From Conchocele bisecta (taxonomy: Eukaryota > Mollusca > Bivalvia > Lucinida > Thyasiridae): a stretch of DNA of 64,000 bases. The notes below the pieces were generated by a model. It ran no database searches. It saw nothing but the letters and a program-made list of their open reading frames with translations, and had not been told where the DNA came from. A program made the translations under genes and the position numbers. This document shows positions 55,773 to 64,000 of this stretch, piece after piece. The DNA lies in contig CM055265.1 of the NCBI GenBank assembly GCA_029237695.1, positions 213,730,506 through 213,794,505 on the forward strand, written 5' to 3'. The stretch's first letter is position 1; every line of letters begins with the position of its first letter.

Positions 55773-57750
55773 TCAAAATATGGCTATTTGCTTGTGGGGA
55801 TTAGTTAAAATAACAGATCCGATGTTAGGATCCTATTAGCAGTGTGTATTACTAATAAAAGTGTTTACACACTATAGAGATAGCTTGTTGCTGCTATGTC
55901 AGAGCTATGCTGTATCCAGAATTGTCTGGAGTTTCATTCACATGATGAATTTAGGTCACAATTTGACAGGAACAATAGTGAAGTATAAAACCTAATTTCC
56001 TTATCTGATAGAACTTTGCATAAACAAGTGTCATTCTACTAGGCATTATGCTAGCAATGCAATGCCATTCTCCCATGGATGGTCATATACTTATCACACA
56101 TACTACGCCCGGTGAAAATTGTCCTCTTCCATTCAATGCATGAAGCTTCCGTATATCGTGTACAATTCATGTTAGGGAATGCTGTCGTCGTACGAAGCAC
56201 TAAGCTGTAATATCGGGCACACGTAAACTGTAATACCGTAAGACTAAACCGTGTATGTAACATCAAATTAAATTGTCTGTATCACAGTGAATGATACAAC
56301 TGGCAACATAATATGCTACAAATCCTTGAATTACATGCTCAAAATGAGAAACAAGCCATGTCGACATGTAAGAATGACTATCAGCATGTAACTTTGATGG
56401 TGATGTTGTTCATCGATATCTTTCAATGAGGCATGATCTTCAAGATCACACTGCAGTAATTTGCAGGCAATTCAGCCTGATCTTTGTTTTGATATTGAAA
56501 ACATAATTATGTACTTTTTTGGGTATAATTGTGTGAGATATAATTATAAGATTCTCTGTTAAATGAACATGACTACATTCACAAGTTAATGTTTGTTGGA
56601 CAGTACAGTTATTGTAATGAATTTGAATTAACCGACATGCGAACAGTATAAGCCATGACGAGAGTACACTGTTGAGCAAATCCACATGGTGCGGCCTACG
56701 TGCAACTGGATTAATGTTGTGCCCGTATTCCAAAATTAGATTTGTCTAATCCAGAGGAGTGTTTGTTTCTGTACATATGTCATATTGGGTATGTGGTTAT
56801 CTAATACTGCCCCGATAATTCTGATGGTGAACACAGTGGTAGGTGAATAACTAAATTGTTGGTACCAAATGATTCAACGATTCTGGTATGACAACTATAT
56901 GCAAGATATATGCAAATGTCTCTAACTATAGCTGTGAAAATTACTCACTGTGCTTGCTTCTTTGAAAATCAAATGTAGTCTGGTGTACTACCTCATGGGC
57001 AGATTTACTGATCAAACACAATGACCCATATTGTCTCCTAGTAGTACACACAACTGGAACAACACATCTTTCACTTTACATGTACATCCCGGGAAATATC
57101 ACAATGAAACATTTAACCATTTGAACACTGTGAGTATATGTTTAACGGCAGCCATCTTTCAACTTTGATTCAAAATTATTAAATGGCATGTCATTGTATA
57201 ATAGTAAATAACACATAGTGATCATACCATACATACATTTTATAAAAGACATCACTAACATATATGTACATGTATTTATAACTGGTTATTCTACATAGCA
57301 AGATTACGTTTCACATTTTATTGCATATTTTGCAGTTTGGTGGCCATCTTGAATATTTATTTCTACATTATCTGGCTGATTACTAAAGATATAGTATAGC
57401 CAATGTATAACAGGTAATGGTCAAAACTCTTTTTACATATTTTGTATGAGTTCTGTATGCATTCAAATAGCGAAATTCAGAAAAACGGCTTTTTGTCTTG
57501 ATTTGACCCTTGAATGACCTTGGAACTGCCCCCAAAAGATCCAACTTAAGTGTAGACCCATATCTAAATGTACAGTTTTGATAGGTATAACCCACTTTGA
57601 GCACTCATTTGTAAAACACAAATGTTGAAATGATAATCCCCCTTGTCTGGAGTGGAATCGTGACAAATTATTCATTTGAAAAGTTCACAGATGTAATTAT
57701 TGGCAGCCATCTTGAAATTAAAGTTAGTAAATGATCTAATATGCTATTTT
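55773..57750. other. No recognised feature
   Basis: The longest stretch without a repeat family I can name. AT-rich; open frames on both strands are short and lack splice or family support. Confidence 0.5.
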
Positions 57751-60193
57751 TATGCCCCCGCCACCGAATGGTGAGGGGGGCATATAGTGTTACCGGCGTC
57801 CGTATGCACGTACGCACGTACGTACGTACGTCCCGAAACCTTAACGCTGGGTAAATGGCTTATAATTTCTGTTTCCTTGCTCGGATCTGCTTCACATTTC
57901 ACACACACATTGCTCCAATGGTCCTCTACCGCCCTGTGACAAATCCACATTCGTCCCGCCCCTGCTAAGCCCAGGGTCAAGGTCACAGGCTTGGTGCGTT
58001 CGAAACCTTAACGCTGGGTAAATGGCTTATAATTTCTGTTTCCTTGCTCGGATCTGCTTCACATTTCACACGCGCATTGCTCCAATGGTCCTCTACCACC
58101 CTGTGACAAATCCACATTCGTCCCGCCCCTGCTAAGCCCAGGGTCAAGGTCACAGACTTTGTGCGTTCGAAACCTTAACGCTCGGGTAAATGGCTTATAA
58201 TTTCTGTTTCCTTGCTCGGATCTGCTTCACATTTCACACACACATTGCTCCAATGGTCCTCTACCGCCCTGTGACAAATACACATTTGTCCCGCCCGCGC
58301 TAAGCCCAGGGTCAAGGTCACAGACTTGGTGCATTCGAAACCTTAACGCTCGGGTAAATGGCTTATAATTTCTGTGTCCACGCATTGCTCCAATGGTCCT
58401 CTACCGCCCTGTGACAAATCCACATTCGTCCCGCCCCCGCTAAGCCCAGGGTCAAGGTTACAGACTTGGTTCAATCGAAACCTTAAAACTTGGGTAAATG
58501 GCTTATAATGTCTGTGTCCTTGCTCGGATCTGCTTGACATTTCACACACGCATTGCTCCAATGGTCCTCTACCGCCGTGTGATAAATCCACATTCGTCCC
58601 GCCCCTGCTAAGCCCAGGGTCAAGGTCACATACATGGTGCATTCAAAACCTTAACACTCAGGTAAATGGCTTATAATTTCTGTTTCCTTTCTCGGATCTG
58701 CTTCACATTTCACACATGCATTGCTCCAATGTTTCTCTACCGCACTGTGACAAGTCCACATTCGTCCCGCCCCCATTAAGCCCAGCGTCAAGGTCACAGA
58801 CGTTGTGCGTTCGAAACCTTAACGCTCGGGTAAATGGCTTATAATTTCTGTTTCCTTGCTTGGATCTGCTTCACATTTCACACACGCATTGCTCCAATGG
58901 TCCCCACCCCCACTAAGCCCAGGGTCAAGGTCACAGACTTTGTGCGTACGAAACCTTAACGCTCGGGTAAATGGCTTATAATTTCTGTTTCCTTGCTTGG
59001 ATCTGCTTCACATTTCACACACGCATTGCTCCAATGGTCCTCTACCGCCCTGTAACAAATCCACATTCGTCCCGCCCCCATTAAGCCCAGGGTCAAGGTC
59101 ACAGACTTTGTGCGTACGAAACCTTAACGCTCGGGTAAATGGCTTATAATTTATGTTTCCTTGCTTGGATCTGCTTCACATTTCACACACGCAGTGCTCC
59201 AATGGTCCTCTATTGCCCTGTGACAAATCCACATTCGTCCCACCCCTGCTAAGCCCAGGGTCAAGGTCACAGACTTGGTGCTTTTGAAACCTTAACGCTC
59301 GGGTAAATGGCTTATAATTTATATTTCCTTGCTCAGATCTGCTTCACATTTCACACACGCATTGCTCCAATGGTCCTCTACCGCCATGTGACAAATCCAC
59401 ATTCATCCGGCCCCCGCTAAGCCCAGGGTCAAGGTCACAGACTTGGTGCATTCGAAACCTTAACGCTCGGGTAAATGGCTTATAATTTCTGTTTCCTTGC
59501 TCGGATCTGCTTCACATTTCACACACGCATTGCTCCAATGGTCCCCACCCCCACTAAGCCCAGGGTCAAGGTCACAGACTTTGTGCGTACGAAACCTTAA
59601 CGCTCGGGTAAATGGCTTATAATTTCTGTTTCCTTGCTTGGATCTGCTTCACATTTCACACACGCATTGCTCCAATGGTCCTCTACCGCCCTGTAACAAA
59701 TCCACATTCGTCCCGCCCCCACTAAGCCCAGGGTCAAGGTCACAGACTTTGTGCGTACGAAACCTTAATGCTCGTGTAAATGGCTTATAATTTATGTTTC
59801 CTTGCTTGGATCTGCTTCACATTTCACACACGCAGTGCTCCAATGGTCCTCTATTGCCCTGTGACAAATCCACATTCGTCCGGCCCCCGCTAAGCCCAGG
59901 GTCAAGGTCACAGACTTGGTGCGTTCGAAACCTTAACGCTCGGGTAAATGGCTTATAATTTCTGTTTCCTTGCTCGGATCTGCTTCACATTTCACACACG
60001 CATTGCTCCAATGGTCCTCTACCGCCCTGTGACAAATCCACATTCGTCCCACCCACGCTAAGCCCTGGGTCAAGCTCACAGACTTGGTGCATTTGAAACC
60101 TTAAAGCTCGGGTAAATGGCTTATAATCAAATATGCCTCGTTTTCTTTGGTTGCCAACGGGGGAATTCGTGTGCCGACAGGCCACATTTCTAG
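57751..60193 (+). mobile_element. Long HINE (pearl-like), about 15 core repeats
   Basis: Head TATGCCCCCGCCACCGAATG + GTGAGGGGGGCATATAG (hairpin), an ACGT/CCGT tract, then about 15 core repeats of roughly 169 bp starting AAACCTTAACGCT and containing TCGGATCTGCTTCACATTTC, TTGCTCCAATGGTCC, CAGGGTCAAGGTCACAGAC. The tail GGCCACATTT-CTAG (60190-60193) precedes T. Flanks are GCTATTTT and TATTAAA, T-rich as expected for Helentron-type insertion. Confidence 0.85.
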
Positions 60194-61032
60194 TATTAAA
60201 TGCGATACCATGATACAACTCGATTTTGTAAAGACATTCAGTAACAACCACATACACGGAGCTAGTTTATGTTGCATATGCATGAAACTGTCTGTTTTGT
60301 CCATGTAGTGTCACTATTTTGGCAGCCATTTTGAATTGTTATTATTTATATTTCATTTTTCATTACTAACAATAATACTACTAAATCTACCAGCATTTAA
60401 CTTGTTTCCATCTTCAACAATGATTTTATGAGTGATGGTTAAATATATTTGGCAAACATTAAGACAACTATGATTTTTCTTGATTTGATCCCTTGAAATG
60501 TCATTCAAAGGTCAACTTTCAGTGGATACCCACCCCTATCCGAAAACTTACCCATCATAGATATAAACTATCATGGGTGCCCATTTGTAACAAAAAAATG
60601 CCATCAAAAGTTTTTTGTCATGCCCTGGCGGGCCGTCTAAATGTATCATGGGTCTTGCCTCGTATAACGCTGTCAGGGCCATTGGAAGCGCTTGACCGTA
60701 CCCATAATATACACATATGAAAAATATCACGCCGTGCAGATACTCACTAGCATGAAGCAAACGCGGGAATTTTTGACAGTGCAAAAACAAAACATTTTAG
60801 GCTATCATTTGATTGTTTATATGGACAATATTGTCATTAAGGAAGAGTAGCAGGTATTCCACTATAACTTCATATTTATTATCAGTCGTTTTTCTTGGGG
60901 AAAAATTCCGAAGTTACAAACTTTGTCTGCAGCGGCTCTGTCAGGATCAAGTGGTTATACTCGGACAATACCAGTTGTCGGACAAACTTAATACACACAG
61001 TAAATGTTGGTATAACTTTCTTATAATGCCTG
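60194..61032. other. No recognised feature
   Basis: Intergenic sequence; short frames only. Confidence 0.45.
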
Positions 61033-61360
61033 TGTCACTATACGTAACTCACTAAAGTGAGAAGACCTGGTGTGTATTCATGCCCAGTCAGCTCAGTCGA
61101 TTAGAGCGATGACGTTGCGTTGTGTCATTGAGCAAGACACTATCCACAGTGCTTCAGTTCACCCAGCTGTAAATGGGTACCGGCTAATTACCGGGAACAT
61201 CGATTGTATTTGACATTGTATGTACATATATATATATAATAAAGGAATACAATCCTGCTCATAATACCCGCAAGGGGCGTGCAAGCAGTATCTATAGATA
61301 GATAGATAGATAGATGGATTCGAGCACTGGGCCAGTGCACATTTTTCTCGCCCTGTGACA
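61033..61360 (+). mobile_element. Putative solo LTR (or TRIM) with following primer-binding site
   Basis: Begins TGTCAC and ends GTGACA, the short inverted termini typical of LTRs; contains TATATATATA (about 61218) and AATAAA (about 61239). A SINE-like block (CAGCTCAGTCGATTAGAGCG, CACCCAGCTGTAAATGGGTA) lies in its first half and a GATA microsatellite near 61291. No gag/pol follows and no second LTR was seen. Confidence 0.45.
61081..61200 (+). repeat. tRNA-derived SINE-like block
   Basis: GTCAGCTCAGTCGATTAGAG resembles a tRNA A-box region; TGAGCAAGACACTATCCACA and TCACCCAGCTGTAAATGGGT resemble a conserved central domain of widespread animal SINEs. Overlaps the putative LTR. Confidence 0.5.
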
Positions 61361-61362
61361 TT

Positions 61363-61380
61363 TGGCGCCCAACGAGGGAC
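61363..61380 (+). other. Primer-binding-site-like sequence
   Basis: TGGCGCCCAACGAGGGAC lies 2 nt after the putative LTR; TGGCGCCC...is the complement of a tRNA 3' end used as a primer by many LTR retroelements. Confidence 0.5.
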
Positions 61381-61802
61381 TGTGGCTGATAAATATTACC
61401 CAAAATGTACCTAAAAATATGGAATTCAGTGACGAATTAAGTATAGAATTCGGGGACAAATTCCAATTCGCTGTGTGATTATGTCCCGGTACGTTGTGTC
61501 ATTTCGGCTAATTCTTTGTATCGGCTAATGCGCAATTCACATCAAATTTATAATACTTGGTAATATAATAAAATACAAGTGAGTGATCTAATTGGTGAAC
61601 ATTTACAAGAAGAGTGATAAAATATACTACAAGTGTGTACTTCGGCCTGAAGGCTTAGAAGATTGAAGAAATTTAGCCTAGCATACGTCATAATAAATTA
61701 TGTTGATTTTGGAATAAACAAGCTGATTAAATGCTGTACTACATCACAATTGTATCACATTCCGATTGTCTCTTAAAAAGTTATTCAGAATATGGTCAAA
61801 AT
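61381..61802. other. Sequence after the PBS, no gag seen
   Basis: An ATG at about 61421 opens only 19 codons (MEFSDELSIEFGDKF...). TCGGCTAAT repeats at 61503 and 61530. Otherwise nothing recognised. Confidence 0.4.
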
Positions 61803-62132
61803 TAGCTGCACGTTTTCCGCTTTATAGGCAACAGGTTGAACTATATAGCATTTACACTTCGCGCACTAAAATATAGAAAAAACCTGCAGGGCGTTGACGT
61901 TCATACTTCGCTATATTGTATTGAGAGACATTTCTACAATATCACACAAAAATAATAGCATAAACTTACCTAATAAAGTGTGTATTATCAAAATTCTTAG
62001 GTCACTCGCCACGAAGTAGAAAGTAAACAAAGAATGCTTCAAACGCACATTTCATTTGGAAAGAATTCTCTGTCATAACTCTTATGTAATGCAGTGTAAT
62101 GAAATGTAATTAGAGTTATGTACTCGGAACTA
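61803..62132. mobile_element. M8 MITE
   Basis: TAGCTGCACGTTTTCCGCTT + TATAGGCAACAGGTTG ... GAGTTATGTACTCGGAACTA; inverse copy at 26466..26814. Confidence 0.75.
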
Positions 62133-62390
62133 GGTCAAAATTAGTTCCGGTTGGCTGTCTACCCGTTAATTCCAAGATAATCGTCACAGACTTGCATTCA
62201 TTTATGCTGGGCTGAATTCTTTGGCACAGACTTGCATTCACTGGGGTCCAAAGTAATGCTGGGCTGAATCTTTGGCGGGGGTGGGGGGGGGGGTGGGGAG
62301 TGAGGGTACATTCCAGTGTTTGTCATTATTTTTAAGATTAATCAATGCGTCTCTTTATCTCGTTTGCATGAAGTGCTGGAAGAAGTAAAC
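62133..62390. repeat. Direct repeat and G-rich tract
   Basis: CACAGACTTGCATTCA (62186, 62226) and ATGCTGGGCTGAAT (62203, 62257) form an imperfect tandem pair; a G tract (62275-62300) follows. Confidence 0.6.
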
Positions 62391-63135
62391 TAAAGGTACA
62401 CCCCGGCGACGGCAGTGTCTGCATCCACAAACATTGGGGGTAAATTTGATATAGCTTCTGTTTTATTTGAATAGAACTTGGTGATATTTCACTCATGCAT
62501 TCCTCTGATGGTCCTCATTGTTATGTCAAATATATGACCAGCTCAAAATCAAGGTCACAAACTGAATGCATTAATTCACAAAGCTCAAGCATTACTGTAA
62601 ATTTCTTATAACGTCTGTTTTGTTTCACAGAACTTCCTGATGTTGCACACATTAATTTCTCTGGTGGTTCTCTATCAGGCTGTGGTAAATCCAGGTTAAA
62701 GACTTAACATGTTCACAAAACTTAACATTGAGGAAAATTAATATATTTTCTATTTCTTTTCATGGACTGTTTTGATATTTCGCACATACATTCACCTGAT
62801 GGTGTTCTTTCATGCTGTGACAAATCTGCGACCTTCTAATTTCAAGGTCTAGGTCAAACACTTAGTATCTTCATAAAACTTAACATTGGGGTAAATTTCT
62901 CACAAATTCTGCTTCCTTTTAGTGAACCTCTTGGTAGTTCATACATACATTCCTCTGGTGGTCCTCTATCATGTTGTGACCTTTGGCGCCCACTAACACC
63001 CAAGGTTAAGACCACAGGCTTAGTGTGTTCACACAACTTAAGAGGTAAATTTCCTATAATTTCTGTTTTCATTCTTGGAATGTTGCGATATTTAACACAT
63101 GCATTCACATTCTGAGTTGAATCTTTGATACCCCG
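62391..63135 (+). repeat. Diverged HINE-type core repeats
   Basis: About five decayed units of 120-165 bp with GGTAAATTTCTTATA, TTTCTGTTTT, CACATGCATTC, CTGGTGGTTCTCTATC and AAGGTCA(AG)GGTCA. Strongly degraded compared with the 57751 array; no head or CTAG end. Confidence 0.6.
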
Positions 63136-63276
63136 CATGGACTTAGTTTTGGTGTCTTCTGGTAACTTTCTGTTTTCATATTAAATGAAATATTCCACAA
63201 TTAACATGGAACAGACCTACATGCAGGCTACATGTTTATATTTAAGGATGAAAATGTTAACTGTGTCTGACTTCAG

Positions 63277-63300
63277 GTGTACGGTACCTGTATACAGTAG
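63277..63300 (+). other. 5'-UTR part of the downstream gene's initiator exon
   Basis: Follows a CTTCAG acceptor and ends with an in-frame TAG directly before the ATG. It implies at least one more 5' non-coding exon to the left, which I could not identify. Confidence 0.4.
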
Positions 63301-63444
63301 ATGATGGAGACAGTGGATGGTGATGGAGCGGTAGAGGCCCAGCTCATCGACAGTCTCTTCTACAAATGTGACACACTGGATAAGGGCCGCGTCAACGTGG
63401 ACACCGTCATAGACTATCTGCAGAACTGCCTCGGCAGCGAGAGC
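63301..63444 (+). CDS. Initiator exon of an unidentified gene with an EF-hand-like segment
   Basis: Encodes 48 residues starting MMETVDGDGAVEAQ. The start is supported by an in-frame TAG immediately upstream (63298-63300) and by a likely 5'-UTR splice acceptor (CTTCAG, exon from 63277). The exon ends at a GTAAGT donor (63445) in phase 0 and joins 63984 onward. LFYKCDTLDKGRVNVDTVIDYL has the shape of a degenerate EF-hand: D1, G6 and V8 are in place, but loop positions 3 and 12 (L, T) would not bind calcium. The pattern F..CD....G.V.V..V..YL resembles the N-terminal EF-hand region of KASH5 (CCDC155)-like proteins; other EF-hand plus coiled-coil proteins are possible. Codon quality and splice sites argue for a real exon; the identity is open. 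Confidence 0.7.
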
Positions 63445-63983
63445 GTAAGTTACTGATGTCTGAAATGTGGCTGTGACTGGAGAAATTGGGCTTATAGGTT
63501 TTGTAAACATTGCTTGTTAACAGCATCCCCTGCTGACCTTTGTTTTATTTTGTTTTGTATATCCATGCTTGGGAATTCATTTGTGAATCTTAACGCGATT
63601 CACACCTGGGGGAAAGTGATCTGGTGTAGTAATGGTCCCTGGCACCGGATTAGGACACTTTCAATGCTGATTGATTTTTAAAACGGTTAGTCCTAAATGC
63701 TCAATTCCACCCAAACCCCCACCCATCCCCACCATACAGCTACAGTTCTGCATGTATATGATATTGGTGTTGTGTATATTTAAATCTATCAACCAACCAA
63801 CCAATCTATAGTTCCAGAATTGGAGGATTGATGTTGTAACCAGTGTACTTATATCCTGATAGACCTGCCATCTGGTACTTGGCACTTGTTACAAATGCAG
63901 TGTCTTTATACTCCGTGTACATTCACACCAGTATCACCGATACATTGGTCAGCTGTATGCTATTGAAACGTTGACTCCTGCAG
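63445..63983 (+). other. Intron of the downstream gene
   Basis: GTAAGT donor, CTCCTGCAG acceptor, 539 bp. Holds an M3 terminus (GGCTGTGACTGGAGAAATTG at 63469) and a SINE-A body fragment (GTGATCTGGTGTAGTAATGG + TCCCTGGCACCGG, about 63615-63665). Confidence 0.6.
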
Positions 63984-64000
63984 AATGAGCCTGACCTGGA
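63984..64000 (+). CDS. Start of the second coding exon, cut by the window edge
   Basis: CTCCTGCAG precedes AATGAGCCTGACCTGGA. In phase 0 with the 63301..63444 exon this reads NEPDL and continues off the window. Only 17 bases are visible, so it rests on the acceptor and the frame. Confidence 0.55.

Noticed and set aside
61421..61480. Start of a gag gene after the primer-binding site
   Set aside because: The frame closes after 19 codons and no downstream frame resembles gag or pol.

Overview
The window is animal nuclear DNA, most likely from a bivalve mollusc. It carries the C-terminal half of a LATS/Warts-type Hippo-pathway kinase gene on the + strand. A second + strand gene starts near the right edge. 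Everything else is intron or intergenic DNA built largely from short non-autonomous mobile elements, minisatellites and microsatellites. The bivalve assignment is an inference from the repeats: pearl/CvE-like elements with about 165-bp core repeats beside ACGG/CCGT microsatellites, and several palindromic MITE families. I see no transposase, reverse transcriptase or other intact mobile-element protein.

Genes. Four LATS coding segments can be joined with consistent phases: 3..894 (MOB1-binding region and kinase subdomains through DFG; the gene continues left of the window), 34048..34236 (activation segment), 40267..40373 (DWWSVGVI helix F region) and 41900..42358 (end of kinase domain, hydrophobic motif, stop). 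The 33-kb intron between DFG and the activation segment holds most of the repeats. The second gene has an initiator exon at 63301..63444 (degenerate EF-hand-like segment) and the first bases of its next exon at 63984..64000.

Repeat families, named here by their ends and used below: PB1 (TTAA + CCCTTAGA...), PB2 (TTAA + CCCTTTCA...) and PB3 (TTAA + CTCTTTGCAT), all piggyBac-like MITEs; M3 (CTGTGACTGGAGAAAT), M4 (GGGGCCCGTTTCACT), M5 (GTAGCCGATTTCAC), M6 (AGAGCTCCAGATAAG), M7 (AAAGGTACATGCCC), M8 (TAGCTGCACGTTTTCC) and M9 (ACCGTAATAACCCTAAAT), other inverted-repeat MITEs; HINE, pearl-like elements with a hairpin head, CCGT tract, core repeats and a CTAG end; and SINE-A, a body ending in a GCTGTTGATAGGCCGTTAAAC tail or an alternative tail.

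The most unusual structures are: (i) five short inverted-repeat elements sitting flush inside ACGG/CCGT microsatellites; (ii) three long minisatellites (27, 32 and 45 bp units), each cut by one mobile insertion, with nearly all copies on the left and at most about two on the right; (iii) several nested insertions where an empty site or target duplication is readable directly (mariner-like element at TA, SINE-A with a 10-bp duplication, HINE inside M7, PB1 and PB2 inside M4); (iv) a decayed duplicate of the LATS splice acceptor 98 bp upstream of the real one; and (v) a central inverted module shared by MITE families with unrelated ends.
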